Positions 53,062-61,788 of a stretch of DNA of 64,000 bases are shown here, piece by piece. The position numbers and the translations under genes are program-made. The stretch lies in contig VJZX01000007.1 in NCBI GenBank assembly GCA_009663185.1, forward strand, positions 62,001-126,000, written 5' to 3'. Below the pieces are notes generated by a model, which saw nothing but the letters and a program-made list of their open reading frames with translations, was not told the DNA's origin and made no database searches. Position 1 is the stretch's first letter. Each line of letters starts with the position of its first letter. The DNA is from Isoptericola halalbus. Its GTDB lineage: Bacteria; Actinomycetota; Actinomycetes; Actinomycetales; Cellulomonadaceae.

Positions 53062-54252
53062 TCATACGGGTGCCCCCAGGGCACCCGCTGTGCTGTCGTC
53101 GTCCCTGAGATGGCTGAGCTGGCCGAGCGCGATCTCCCGCAGACGTGCGGTGAACCGCTCGGCACCGAATTGCGCCAGGTGCGCGCGGATCGCGCTCGTG
53201 TCCCACGTCGCGCGTGTGGCCGAGTCGACGGCGTCGGCGACGGCGTCGGCGGTCACGGCGTGGAAGAAGTGTCCGCTGACGCCGGCCGACACCGTGTCGA
53301 GGTAGCCGCCGTCGTGCAGTGCGACCACCGGAACCCCGAACGCGCCGGCCTCGAGCGGTGTCAGGCCGTAGTCCTCGTAGGAGGCCGCCACGAGCAGCGC
53401 TGCGTTCCGGTAGAGCCAGCGCAGCTCGGCGTCGTCGACCCGGCCCGCGAACAGCACCTGACCCGGCCGGCAGCGTGCGGCGAGCGTCTCGAGCCGCGCC
53501 CGGTCCGGCCCGGTGCCGACGACGACGAGCCGGTGGCCGGTGAGAGCGGCCGCGGCGACGACGACGTCGACGTTCTTGTACGGCAGCAGCCGGGCGACGC
53601 ACAGGAGGTAACCCGGCTCGACCGGGCGGTCGTCGACGACGGGGACACGCTCGGTGCCCGCTGGCAGCAGCGCGGGCGGGGGCGGCAGTACCTCCGCCTG
53701 GATCCCGTAGGTCGTCAGGATCGCCCTGCGCGTCACCGTCGAGTTGGCGAGGTAGACGTCGGCGCCGGCGGCAGCCTTGCGGTCCCATCGCCGCAGGCCG
53801 GGTGCGAGCGCGCCGAGCGCCGCCCGCGCGACGGCAGACCGCGCACGGTCGGCGATCCCGCCCGACTCGGCGTGCGAGCCGAGGTACCGCTCGCCCTGGT
53901 ACAGCCAGCGGGCCGGAGAGTGACAGAAGACGACGGTTCGCCTGGCGCCGCGGTAGCCGTGCGCCCAGCCGGTCGAGCTGGCGAGCAACACGTCGGCCTC
54001 GACATGCTGCCGCTCGATCGCGGGCGCGAGCAGTGGGAGCGCGAGGCGGTGGTGGCTGCGCAGGAGCGCGACCCGGTCGAGCGCGGACGTCCGCAGGTCG
54101 AGCTCGCCGAACCCGGGGAACGTCGCCGCAGAGTGGTGCAGGGTCGTGTACATCGGCGAACCGGGAAACGCCTGCGCCATGAGCAGCGCGACGCGCTCCG
54201 CGCCGCCGCGCTGCGTGGCGTAGTCATGCGCAAGCGCCACTCCCTCGGTCAT
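53062..54252 (-). CDS. Glycosyltransferase family 4
   Basis: A 396-residue GT-B transferase. N-terminal VALAHDYATQRGGAERVALLMAQAF, FCHSPARWLYQGERYLGS near 130, LLCVARLLPYKNVDVVVAAAALTG near 215 and the C-terminal ASYEDYGLTPLEAGAFGVPVVALHDGGYLDTV near 290. The FCHSPARWLY motif is typical of mannosyl-like transferases in capsule loci. ATG 54252 follows GGGGAG. First gene of the leftward unit GT4, Wzz/kinase-like, GT4. Confidence 0.92.
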   Translation of the reverse strand: MTEGVALAHDYATQRGGAERVALLMAQAFPGSPMYTTLHHSAATFPGFGELDLRTSALDRVALLRSHHRLALPLLAPAIERQHVEADVLLASSTGWAHGYRGARRTVVFCHSPARWLYQGERYLGSHAESGGIADRARSAVARAALGALAPGLRRWDRKAAAGADVYLANSTVTRRAILTTYGIQAEVLPPPPALLPAGTERVPVVDDRPVEPGYLLCVARLLPYKNVDVVVAAAALTGHRLVVVGTGPDRARLETLAARCRPGQVLFAGRVDDAELRWLYRNAALLVAASYEDYGLTPLEAGAFGVPVVALHDGGYLDTVSAGVSGHFFHAVTADAVADAVDSATRATWDTSAIRAHLAQFGAERFTARLREIALGQLSHLRDDDSTAGALGAPV

Positions 54253-54345
54253 CCGAACTCCCCTGGCATGCCGCTCCCCGAACGGTCGCGGTTCCCGCCA
54301 GAGTAGGTCGGGCATGCCCGGAAACGGCACGATCCCGGATCATCC

Positions 54346-54359
54346 TCACCCGGGTGAAT
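54346..54359. promoter_or_regulatory. Single inverted heptamer CTCACCC/GGGTGAA (site h)
   Basis: CTCACCC (54346-54352) abuts GGGTGAA (54353-54359), a back-to-back version of the heptamer found at sites a-g, about 95-107 bp before the glycosyltransferase start. No 21-, 22- or 32-nt partner is visible, so its membership in the set is weaker. Confidence 0.35.
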
Positions 54360-54392
54360 CCGCCGGTCGCAGGGCCGCCGGCGGTCCTTTCG

Positions 54393-54956
54393 TCAGACCG
54401 CGGGCTGGAGGAGGGCGCCGAGGCCGTAAGTCTCGAACCCGCCCGTCTCGTACGCGGTGAAGAACGCGATCACGCCCACGATCGCCAGCAGCCAGCCCAC
54501 GGCGCTGATCGCGCCGAGCACGATGCCGGCGATCGCCAGGCCCTTTCCTTCCTGGCCGGACCGGCTGATGCGGTTGAGCGCGACGATGCCCAGCACGATC
54601 GGGACTATCGCCATCAGGAGGATCCCGGTGACGAGCGCGGCGATCGCGAAGCCGTCGGTGCCCGCCGACGGCGGTCGCGGGCCGTAGGCCGGCCGTTGTC
54701 CGTACGGCTGGGGATACGGCGGCTGGCCATACGGCTGCTGACCGTAGGGCTGCTCGCTGTAGGGCGCGTACGGCTGCGACTGTGTGGGGACCTGCTCGTC
54801 CGGCCCCGTCCCGGGCGTCTCGGACCCGCTCGGGCTCGCCTCGTGGCCCGAGGAACCCGGACCGTAGCCGGGCGGCGGCGTGGAACCCGGCTCGTCCGGC
54901 TGCGCCGGGCGGTACGGGTCGTTCGGGTCGACGGAGTCGCCGCGGTCGGTGCTCAT
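54393..54956 (-). CDS. DUF4190 domain-containing membrane protein
   Basis: A 187-residue protein: an N-terminal, Pro/Tyr/Gly/Gln-rich disordered half with repeated YGQ(Q/P)P-type units, then a DUF4190 core of two transmembrane segments (FAIAALVTGILLMAIVPIVLGIVALNRISRSGQEGKGLAIAGIVLGAISAVGWLLAIVGVIAFF, read as two segments with the NRISRSGQ loop between). Function unknown; common in actinobacterial membranes. It lies after pth on the same strand, 46 bp away, and may be co-transcribed. Confidence 0.88.
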   Translation of the reverse strand: MSTDRGDSVDPNDPYRPAQPDEPGSTPPPGYGPGSSGHEASPSGSETPGTGPDEQVPTQSQPYAPYSEQPYGQQPYGQPPYPQPYGQRPAYGPRPPSAGTDGFAIAALVTGILLMAIVPIVLGIVALNRISRSGQEGKGLAIAGIVLGAISAVGWLLAIVGVIAFFTAYETGGFETYGLGALLQPAV

Positions 54957-55002
54957 TGTCCGAGTCTGCCGAACCCGGGCCCACCGCGCCACGGTGAGCG
55001 TC

Positions 55003-55605
55003 TCAGACCCGCGCGTGATACCTGCCTTGGGCCGCGAGCAGACCCTCTGTGAGCAGCATCTCGACCGCGTCCGCCGTCTCGTCGACCAGCATGGGCAGGT
55101 CCTTGCGCTCGGTCGCCGAGAAGTCCTTGAGCACGTGGTCGGCCGTGTCCGAACGGCCGGGCGGGCGTCCGACGCCGACACGGACGCGCAGGTAGTCGCG
55201 GGTCGCGAGCGCCTTCGAGATGTCCCGCAGGCCGTTGTGGCCGCCCTCCCCGCCGCCGATCTTGAGCTTGATCGTGTCGAACGGGATGTCGACCTCGTCG
55301 TGCACGACGACCAGGTGGTCCGGGCTCACCCCGTAGTACTTGACGAGGCCCGAGACCGGGCCGCCCGAGGTGTTCATGTACGTCGTCGGCTTGGCCAGGA
55401 CCACGCGCGGACCGGGGGCGCCGCCGGGCAGCGTGCCCAGGCGACCCTCGCCGACGACCGCCTGCACGCGCCCGTGCCGCGCGAACCGCACGCCCGCACG
55501 CTCGGCGAGCAGGTCGAGCACCATCTGGCCCACGTTGTGCCGGTTGCCGGCATACCTCGGCCCGGGGTTGCCGAGCCCGACGACGAGCCACGGGGAGTCA
55601 GTCAC
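55003..55605 (-). CDS. pth: Peptidyl-tRNA hydrolase
   Basis: A 200-residue Pth that frees tRNA from stalled peptidyl-tRNA. N-terminal [21 protein letters not shown] (catalytic His in HNVG), the [10 protein letters not shown] motif near residue 72, [10 protein letters not shown] and [13 protein letters not shown] near 120. GTG 55605 follows AAGGACC. It normally sits downstream of rplY; here a 240-bp repeat array separates them. Confidence 0.96.
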   Translation of the reverse strand: MTDSPWLVVGLGNPGPRYAGNRHNVGQMVLDLLAERAGVRFARHGRVQAVVGEGRLGTLPGGAPGPRVVLAKPTTYMNTSGGPVSGLVKYYGVSPDHLVVVHDEVDIPFDTIKLKIGGGEGGHNGLRDISKALATRDYLRVRVGVGRPPGRSDTADHVLKDFSATERKDLPMLVDETADAVEMLLTEGLLAAQGRYHARV

Positions 55606-55621
55606 GTGCAGGTCCTTTCAT

Positions 55622-55848
55622 CGCGACGTAGCGCCGATTCTGCCGAGGTAGAACCGCTCCCGCCGAGGTAGCAGAGATCCCGACGAGGTAGAACGGCTCC
55701 CGCCGAGGTAGAAGGATTCGCGCTGGCGGAGAATGACCCGGGATGCACGTAGAGGCGCAGCCCACCGGACTGCGCCTCTACGTCACCGAGACATCTTCTA
55801 CCTCGCCAAGAATCCTTCTAGCTCGGCAAGTGAGGTTCTACGTCGCGG
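55622..55848. repeat. 20-nt-period repeat array in two inverted arms
   Basis: Left arm cores GACGTA or GAGGTA start at 55625, 55645, 55665, 55685 and 55705, exactly 20 nt apart, with a weaker one at 55725. Right-arm inverted cores TACGTC, TACCTC, TAGCTC and TACGTC start at 55779, 55799, 55819 and 55839, also 20 nt apart. Each unit is a conserved CGAGGTAGAA-like core plus about 10 variable bases. Several units match across the centre: ACGTAGAGGCGCAG/CTGCGCCTCTACGT (14 bp perfect) and CCGAGGTAGAAGGATT/AATCCTTCTAGCTCGG (one mismatch). It fills the rplY-pth spacer. Not a CRISPR: repeats and spacers are too short. Confidence 0.85.
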
Positions 55849-56472
55849 TCACTCCGACTCGGCGGGTGCAGCCTCCGCCTCAGCCGGGGACTCCTCGGGC
55901 GACTCGGCGGACTCCTCGTCCTCGGGCAGCGCCTCGCCCTTCGGCTCGGCGACCGTCAGGACGAGGTGCTCGGGGTCGGTCAGCAGCTCGGAACCGGCCG
56001 GCAGCTTGACGTCGCCGGCGGTGATGTGGCTGCCGGCCTCCAGGCCCTCGATCGAGACATCGACCGACTCGGGCAGGTGCGTCGCCTCGGCCTGGACCGA
56101 CAGCGTCTGCGACTCGACCAGGTGGATCGTGCCGGGCACCGACTCGCCCACGACGTTGATAGCCACGTCGACGGCGATCTTCTCGCCCTTCGTCACGATG
56201 AGCAGGTCGACGTGCTCGATGATGTTGCGGACCGGGTCGCGCTGGATGTCCTTGGCGACGGCGAGCTGCGACTTTCCGTCGAGGTCGATCGAGAACAGCG
56301 CGTTGGAGTGGCGCACGGCGAGCATCGTGTCGTGGCCCGGCAGGGTGATGTGGACCGGGTCGGAACCGTGGCCGTACAGGACCGCGGGGATCTTGTTCTC
56401 GCGACGGATGCGGCGGGCGGCACCCTTGCCGAACTCGGTGCGGGCCTCGGCGGCAAGCTTGATCTCGGACAC
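55849..56472 (-). CDS. rplY: Ribosomal protein bL25 (general stress protein Ctc type)
   Basis: A 207-residue L25/Ctc protein. N-terminal L25 domain (ARTEFGKGAARRIRRENKIPAVLYGHG, then HSNALFSIDLDGKSQLAVAKDIQRDPVRNIIEHVDLL), followed by the TL5/Ctc C-terminal domain (PGTIHLVESQTLSVQAEATHLPESVDVSIEGLEAG) and an acidic Glu/Ala/Ser tail. It binds 5S rRNA in the large subunit. GTG 56472 follows AGGAG. Placement next to pth is standard in actinobacteria. Confidence 0.95.
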   Translation of the reverse strand: MSEIKLAAEARTEFGKGAARRIRRENKIPAVLYGHGSDPVHITLPGHDTMLAVRHSNALFSIDLDGKSQLAVAKDIQRDPVRNIIEHVDLLIVTKGEKIAVDVAINVVGESVPGTIHLVESQTLSVQAEATHLPESVDVSIEGLEAGSHITAGDVKLPAGSELLTDPEHLVLTVAEPKGEALPEDEESAESPEESPAEAEAAPAESE

Positions 56473-56977
56473 GTGGATCACTCCTGGGGATGGTCTGTGC
56501 GTGCCGGCGGCCAGTGGGAACCGTCGGCTGTCCGCGGAGTGAGAGGGGCCCCGCGGACGGGCGGCTGCGTCGGCGCGGGACACATGACGGACGCGACCGA
56601 GGACGCGCCGCCGGGCTGCGCACACACGCGCAGGACACCTGCAGCCGCCCAGTCGATCACGGATATCCGACGGATCCTGCTCTGAAGGTGCGATCTCGGC
56701 CCGCAGCGTGTGCGTGCCGGCGCCCGTCAGACGTCCCTCGCCGAGGCAACCGCTCTACTGTACCCGGCTCGACGCCGGGGACGAAACCACCCGGATCCGA
56801 GATGTCCGATTCTGCAAAAGCCGCTGAGCAGCAAACTTGCCGTATAAGCAATTCATGCCGCATCATCGTTACGGCGCTTGCTCGACGCAATCGGTCAGGC
56901 ACCGCAGTCCTTGTACCCGAGCCAAAGCCCTCGTCCCCACCGCATGACCGCGGACCGACGAGGCGGAGAACCCGCGC
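56473..56977. other. 505-bp intergenic region between rplY and the NlpC/P60 gene
   Basis: No convincing gene. It holds the divergent promoters of rplY (minus) and the hydrolase (plus). A minus-strand -10-like TACAGT lies at about 56757-56762. GTCCGCGG (56530-56537) and CCGCGGAC (56551-56558) form a small hairpin in the rplY leader. I looked for a ydaO/c-di-AMP riboswitch before the hydrolase and did not see its conserved GGGGGAA or GGGGTGAAT segments. Confidence 0.6.
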
Positions 56978-58096
56978 ATGTCGATTCGCACGACGGCGGC
57001 CGCATCCGTCGCCCTCGCCCTGTCCACCGTGCTTGCTGTACCCCTGTCCGCGGGCGCCACCGCGGGCGGCACGCACACCGTCCATGCCCCGACCGCCACG
57101 ACGGCACCGCTGCCCACGGCGACGGCGAGCGCGACGGCCAAGCCGAAGCCCACTGTCCGGCTCCGCCTCTCGACCACCTCCGTGCCGGTCGGCAAGTCCG
57201 TGACGGCCACCGTCACCGCGAGGTACGACTCCGCCCTCGTTCCCGGCACCCTCGTGGTCTGGGTAGACGGCGTGCGGAAGGTCTCGCTGTCGAGCTTCGA
57301 CGGCCAGGACGCCGTCACGATCCCCGCGTCGGCGCTCGCCGTCGGCACTCGGTCGGTGCACGTGGTGGTCACGCCGCGCTCGACAGACCTGGCGAGGGCC
57401 CGGTCCGCGGCCAGGTCACTTACCGTCACCCCGATCCGTGCGAAGGTCACCTCGTACCTGACGACGCCGTCCGTGCCCAAGAAGGAGCAGGTCGCGCTGC
57501 GCCTCACCGCGACCGGCGTCGGGGGCAAGCTCGCGGCCGGCGCGGTCGTGATGTACGTCGACGGCAAGCGCGTGTACCGCCTCGAAGGATTCGACGGCGA
57601 CGCGACGCTCACAGTCGGCACCCGCGCGCTGACCCGCGGCACCCACACGGTCTACGCCCGGTTCCTGCCGTACGCCGCCTCGCTGAAGCAGCGCTCGACC
57701 ACGACGTCGTCGTTCAGGGTGACCCGGGCGCTGTCGACCTCGGGCATGTCCCCCGTCGTCGTGGAGGCCAAGAAGTACATCGGCACCCCGTACGTCTGGG
57801 GCGGGACGACGCCGTCGGGCCTCGACTGCTCGGGGCTCACCACGATGGCGTACCGGGGCGTGGGCATCACGCTGCCGCGCAGCTCGACGCAGCAGTCGAA
57901 GATCGGCACGAAGGTCCCGCGGGCCAAGGCCCGGCCCGGCGACCTCATCTGGATCCCCGGCCACGTCTCGATCTACATGGGCAACAACATGCAGATCGAG
58001 GCCAGCCGCGGCACCGCGGTACAGGTCCGCCCCATGTGGCAGTCCAACCCGACGTTCATCCACGTCGCGAACAAGGCCACCAAGCCGCTCCCCTGA
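56978..58096 (+). CDS. Secreted NlpC/P60 (C40) peptidoglycan hydrolase with two Ig-like modules
   Basis: A 372-residue secreted protein. Signal peptide residues 1-28 (TAAASVALALSTVLAVPLSAGATA). Two Ig-like repeats follow at about 57-150 and 155-250 (each with a V(D/Y)G(K/V)R strand and SFDGQDAVTI / EGFDGDATLTV turns). The C40 peptidase domain occupies 255-372: Cys284 in SGLDCSGLT, His329 in PGHVSIYMGN, with a further His region near 365. It cuts the stem peptides of peptidoglycan. ATG 56978 is preceded by GGCGGAG. A strong hairpin follows the stop. Confidence 0.93.
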   Translation: MSIRTTAAASVALALSTVLAVPLSAGATAGGTHTVHAPTATTAPLPTATASATAKPKPTVRLRLSTTSVPVGKSVTATVTARYDSALVPGTLVVWVDGVRKVSLSSFDGQDAVTIPASALAVGTRSVHVVVTPRSTDLARARSAARSLTVTPIRAKVTSYLTTPSVPKKEQVALRLTATGVGGKLAAGAVVMYVDGKRVYRLEGFDGDATLTVGTRALTRGTHTVYARFLPYAASLKQRSTTTSSFRVTRALSTSGMSPVVVEAKKYIGTPYVWGGTTPSGLDCSGLTTMAYRGVGITLPRSSTQQSKIGTKVPRAKARPGDLIWIPGHVSIYMGNNMQIEASRGTAVQVRPMWQSNPTFIHVANKATKPLP

Positions 58097-58107
58097 CACC
58101 AGCGCAC

Positions 58108-58158
58108 ACGACGAGGCCCTCGGTGCCCGGCCGTACCGGGCACCGAGGGCGTCGTCGT
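58108..58158. terminator. Bidirectional hairpin between the hydrolase and prs
   Basis: A 23-bp stem with one mismatch (left arm 58108-58130, right arm 58136-58158) with loop CCGTA; the core GGTGCCCGG/CCGGGCACC pairs exactly. No long T-run, as is usual in very GC-rich actinobacteria. Sits between convergent genes and would end transcription from both. Confidence 0.8.
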
Positions 58159-58174
58159 GCCGTGGGGGGCGTCG

Positions 58175-59158
58175 TCAGCTGTTGCCGTCGAACAGCGAGG
58201 TGACCGAGCCGTCGTCGAACACCTCGCGGATGGCGCGCGCCACGAGCGGTGCGATCGAGAGCACGGTGAGCTGCTCGAACCGCTTCTCGGCCGAGATCGG
58301 CAGGGTGTCGGTGACCACGACCTCCGAGACCCCGCACTCGGAGAGACGCAGCGCCGCCGGGTCGGAGAGCACACCGTGCGTCGCGGCCACGACGACCGAC
58401 TTCGCGCCCGCGTCCAGGATGACCTTGACCGCCTCGGCGATGGTGCCGCCGGTGTCGATGAGGTCGTCGACGAGCACGCACTCGCGGCCCTCGACGTCGC
58501 CCACGACGCGGTTGGCGACGGCCGCGTTGGGCCGCGTGACGTCGCGCGTCTTGTGCACGAAGGCCAGTGGCGCGCCGCCGAGCTTGGCCGCCCACATCTC
58601 CGCCACGCGGATGCGGCCGGCGTCCGGCGAGACGACCGCCACGTTGTCGAGGGCCACGCGCCCCCGCACGTAGTCGGTCAGCACGGGCATCGCCCACAGG
58701 TGGTCGACCGGCCCGTCGAAGAAGCCCTGGATCTGCGCCGTGTGCAGATCGACGCTCATGATCCGGTCGGCGCCCGCCGTCTTGAGCATGTCGGCCACGA
58801 GGCGCGCCGAGATGGGCTCGCGGCCGCGGCTCTTCTTGTCCTGGCGCGCGTAGGCGAGGAACGGCGTGACGACGGTCACCGTCCGCGCCGAGGCGCGCTT
58901 GGCGGCGTCGACCATGAGCAGCTGCTCCATGAGCCACTGGTTGACCGGCGCGGTATGGCTCTGCAGCAGGAAGATGTCCGTGCCACGCACCGAGTCCCCG
59001 AAGCGCACGTACGTCTCGCTGTTCGCGAAGTCGTACGCGGAGACCGGCAGCAGGTTGATGCCCAGCTCCTTCGCCACGGCCTCCGCGAGCTCCGGGTGCG
59101 CACGCCCGGAGGCGAGGACGAGGGTGCGCTCCCCAGTACCGGCGATCGAGTTGTTCAT
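58175..59158 (-). CDS. prs: Ribose-phosphate pyrophosphokinase
   Basis: A 327-residue PRPP synthase. N-terminal LVLASGRAHPELAEAVA, the flexible loop YARQDKKSRGREPISARL near 105, the PRPP site motif CVLVDDLIDTGGTIAEAV near 230 and the metal-binding VDLHTAQIQGFF near 140. It makes 5-phosphoribosyl-1-pyrophosphate for purine, pyrimidine, His and Trp synthesis. ATG 59158 overlaps the glmU stop by one base. The glmU-prs order is standard in actinobacteria. Confidence 0.97.
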   Translation of the reverse strand: MNNSIAGTGERTLVLASGRAHPELAEAVAKELGINLLPVSAYDFANSETYVRFGDSVRGTDIFLLQSHTAPVNQWLMEQLLMVDAAKRASARTVTVVTPFLAYARQDKKSRGREPISARLVADMLKTAGADRIMSVDLHTAQIQGFFDGPVDHLWAMPVLTDYVRGRVALDNVAVVSPDAGRIRVAEMWAAKLGGAPLAFVHKTRDVTRPNAAVANRVVGDVEGRECVLVDDLIDTGGTIAEAVKVILDAGAKSVVVAATHGVLSDPAALRLSECGVSEVVVTDTLPISAEKRFEQLTVLSIAPLVARAIREVFDDGSVTSLFDGNS

Positions 59159-60843
59159 CAGTGCGTGCTTCCTTCGCTGGCGGGGGCGGATGCGGAGTCG
59201 GACGAGCCGGACGACGAGTCTGCGTCCGGCGCGCCGTTCAGGGCATTGTGCTTGCCGAGCTCGAGCTGCGCCTGCGCGCCGAGCGCGGGGGCGCCGCCGG
59301 GCCCGCCCACGGCGCGTGCGGCCGCCTCGGCCGCCGCCGTGCCCGCCCGACGGCGCTCGACCCAGCCCTCCACGTTTTTCTGCTGCGCGCGGCTGACCCC
59401 GAGCGCGCCCGGCGGCACGTCGCGCGTGATGACCGACCCTGCGGCGGTGTACGCGCCGTCGCCCACCGTGACGGGCGCGACGAACATGTTGTCGGCGCCC
59501 GTGCGCGCGTGCGAGCCGATCACCGTGCGGTGCTTGGCCACGCCGTCGTAGTTGACGGTGACCGACGCGGCGCCGATGTTGGAGTTCTCCCCGATCGTCG
59601 CGTCGCCGACGTACGACAGGTGCGGCACCTTGGACCCCTCGCCGATCTCGGCGTTCTTGGTCTCGACGAAGGTGCCGATCTTGCCCCTGGCGCCCAGCAC
59701 GGTGCCCGGGCGCAGGTAGGCGAACGGGCCGACCGACGCCCCCGCGCCGATGACCGAGCGCGACGCGTGCGTGCGGACCACGGTCGCGCCCGCGCCGACC
59801 TCGACGTCCGTCAGCGTGGTGTCGGGCCCGATGGTCGCACCGGAGGAGACCTTGGTGGCGCCGTGCAGCTGCGTGCCGGGCAGGAGCGTCACGTCGGGCG
59901 CGAGCTCCACGTGGACGTCGACCCACGTCGTGCCCGGGTCGACGACGGTCACGCCCGCACGCATCCAGTCCGCCAGGATGCGGCGGTTGAGCTCGGCGCC
60001 GAGCGTGGCCAGCGCGACGCGGTCGTTCACGCCCTCGACGAGCACCGGGTCGTCGCTCAGCAGCGCGCGCACGGCGCCACCCTCGCGCCGGGCGAACGCG
60101 ACGACGTCGGTGAGGTAGACCTCACCCTGGGCGTTGTCCGAGCCCAGGCTCGCCAGCCCTTGGCGCAGGACCGCGGCGTCGAACACGTAGACGCCGCCGT
60201 TGATCTCCCGGATCTCGCGCTGGGTGGGCGAGGCGTCCTTGTGCTCGACGATCGCCAGCACGTCGCCCGTCCCCTGCTCGCGGACGATGCGGCCGTAGCC
60301 GGTGGCGTCGGCGACCTCGGTCGTGAGGATCGTGACGGCGTTGGCGTCCGCGTGGTGCGCGGCGACGAGCTCGCCGAGCGTCGCGCCGTCGAGCAGCGGG
60401 ACGTCGCTCGAGAGCACGACGACCGCGCCGTCGATGCCGTCGCCGAGCGGGTGCTCCTCGGCAGCGTGCAGCTCGTCGCTGTGCACGAGCGCTGCGGCGA
60501 GCTCGGCGTGGATGCGCGCGTCGAGCGCGTCGAGCGCGCACTGGACGGCCCGGCCCGTGCCGGGGACCTCGTCCTGGTCGGCGATGATCGCGGTCGGCTC
60601 GAGCTCGAGCGCCGCCGCGGCGACGGCCTCGCGCTCGTGACGCACGACGACGGCGAAGTGCTCGGGTGCGAGCTCCTGGCCCGCGGCGACGGCGTGCCCG
60701 AGCATGGTGCGGCCACCGACGCTGTGCAGCACCTTGGGTGTCGCGGACTTCATCCGGGTGCCCTGCCCTGCTGCGAGGACGACGACGGCGGCCGGCCGCG
60801 GCGTCCCTCCCCCGGTCTGTGCGGTCGAGCCCTTCGAGACCAC
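59158..60843 (-). CDS. glmU: Bifunctional GlmU (UDP-GlcNAc pyrophosphorylase / GlcN-1-P acetyltransferase)
   Basis: A 561-residue enzyme. Uridyltransferase domain with [20 protein letters not shown] near residue 20, [28 protein letters not shown] and [16 protein letters not shown]. The left-handed beta-helix with hexapeptide repeats starts near residue 275, with [29 protein letters not shown] and [13 protein letters not shown] Ser/Ala-rich tail of about 80 residues after the helix makes it longer than usual (about 460-490). GTG 60843 follows AGAGGGAAG. Makes UDP-GlcNAc for peptidoglycan and for the polysaccharide genes nearby. Confidence 0.96.
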   Translation of the reverse strand: MVSKGSTAQTGGGTPRPAAVVVLAAGQGTRMKSATPKVLHSVGGRTMLGHAVAAGQELAPEHFAVVVRHEREAVAAAALELEPTAIIADQDEVPGTGRAVQCALDALDARIHAELAAALVHSDELHAAEEHPLGDGIDGAVVVLSSDVPLLDGATLGELVAAHHADANAVTILTTEVADATGYGRIVREQGTGDVLAIVEHKDASPTQREIREINGGVYVFDAAVLRQGLASLGSDNAQGEVYLTDVVAFARREGGAVRALLSDDPVLVEGVNDRVALATLGAELNRRILADWMRAGVTVVDPGTTWVDVHVELAPDVTLLPGTQLHGATKVSSGATIGPDTTLTDVEVGAGATVVRTHASRSVIGAGASVGPFAYLRPGTVLGARGKIGTFVETKNAEIGEGSKVPHLSYVGDATIGENSNIGAASVTVNYDGVAKHRTVIGSHARTGADNMFVAPVTVGDGAYTAAGSVITRDVPPGALGVSRAQQKNVEGWVERRRAGTAAAEAAARAVGGPGGAPALGAQAQLELGKHNALNGAPDADSSSGSSDSASAPASEGSTH

Positions 60844-60873
60844 CAGCGCTTCCCTCTCTGTCGCGAGCACGTG

Positions 60874-60945
60874 CTCCGCCCCCAGGACTCGAACCTGGAC
60901 CAAGGGCACCAAAAACCCTTGTGCTGCCGATTACACCAAGGCGGA
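60874..60945 (-). tRNA. tRNA-Gln(UUG)
   Basis: On the minus strand: acceptor TCCGCCT/GGGCGGA with discriminator G73, anticodon stem AGGGT/GCCCT with loop TTTTGGT giving anticodon UUG, T arm CCAGG/CCTGG with TTCGAGT. 72 nt, no encoded CCA. It lies upstream of glmU, which is the common position in actinobacteria. Confidence 0.93.
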
Positions 60946-61116
60946 CCGGCCGTCGCGGCGATGAGTCGGGGCGTGCCCCGTGCGGTCACGCACCACCGTC
61001 GCGCGTCCGCCCCTCAGTCTGCCAGGTCTACGGCGCTGTCTCGGCGAGCGTCCGGCAAATCGGGCGGCCGCGCGTCGTGTCCCGTACCACACCCGCCGTG
61101 AGGCCGAGCAGGCAGA

Positions 61117-61767
61117 ATGGCCTTCATGCCTTCCGATGCCCGCGAGCCGAAGCGCGCCACGCGCGCCCGCATGACGGCGAGCCAGCGCCGCGAGCAGCTC
61201 CTGGAGGTCAGTCGCGGCCTGTTCGCGGAGAAGGGCTTCGACGGCACGAGCGTCGAGGAGATCGCCGCGCGCGCCGGCGTCTCCAAGCCCGTGGTCTACG
61301 AGCACTTCGGGGGCAAGGAGGGCATCTACGCGGTCATCGTCGACCGTGAGGTCCAGGCGCTCACAGCCGCGCTCACAGGCGCGCTCGCCGAGGGCGGGCA
61401 CCCCAAGGTCATGGTCGAGCGCACGGCGCTCGCGCTGCTCGAGTACATCGAGGCGTCCGAGGACGGCTTCCGCATCCTCGTGCGCGACTCCCCCGTGGCC
61501 CAGGCGACCGGCACGTTCTCGAGCCTCATCGGCGACGTCGCGAGCCAGGTCGAGCACATCCTCGCCGAGCAGTTCAAGCGCAACGGCCTCGACCCCCAGG
61601 TCGCGCCGCTGTACGCGCAGATGCTCGTGGGCATGGTCGCGCTGACGGGCCAGTACTGGCTGGACGCGCGCAGCCCCAAGAAGGCCGACGTCGCCGCCCA
61701 CCTGGTCAACCTCGCCTGGAACGGGCTGTCGGGCATGGAGAAGAGGCCCACCCTGACCAAGGGCTGA
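61117..61767 (+). CDS. TetR family transcriptional regulator
   Basis: A 216-residue TetR: helix-turn-helix in residues 20-70 (LLEVSRGLFAEKGFDGTSVEEIAARAGVSKPVVYEHFGGKEGIYAVIV), then an all-helical ligand and dimer domain with Tyr/Trp-rich QMLVGMVALTGQYWLDARS. Target and ligand unknown; no obvious operator pair in the 170 bp before it. ATG 61117 (MAFMPSD) or ATG 61126; the ribosome binding site is weak for either. Confidence 0.92.
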   Translation: MAFMPSDAREPKRATRARMTASQRREQLLEVSRGLFAEKGFDGTSVEEIAARAGVSKPVVYEHFGGKEGIYAVIVDREVQALTAALTGALAEGGHPKVMVERTALALLEYIEASEDGFRILVRDSPVAQATGTFSSLIGDVASQVEHILAEQFKRNGLDPQVAPLYAQMLVGMVALTGQYWLDARSPKKADVAAHLVNLAWNGLSGMEKRPTLTKG

Positions 61768-61771
61768 GGCG

Positions 61772-61788
61772 CGTCAAGACTCTTGACG
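61772..61788. promoter_or_regulatory. CGTCAAGA-C-TCTTGACG palindrome, probable MarR operator
   Basis: A 17-bp palindrome with perfect 8-bp arms around one base, directly upstream of the MarR gene. The right arm contains TTGACG (61783-61788), a -35-like hexamer, so binding would block the promoter. TACCCT (61804-61809) is a -10 candidate six bases from the ATG, suggesting a leaderless transcript. Confidence 0.65.

Noticed and set aside
55622-55848. Possible CRISPR array
   Set aside because: Period is 20 nt with about 10-nt cores and 10-nt spacers that pair with each other in inverted arms; no cas genes are nearby.
56700-56977. c-di-AMP (ydaO) riboswitch before the NlpC/P60 gene
   Set aside because: Expected for some actinobacterial wall hydrolases, but the conserved GGGGGAA and GGGGTGAAT segments are not present.
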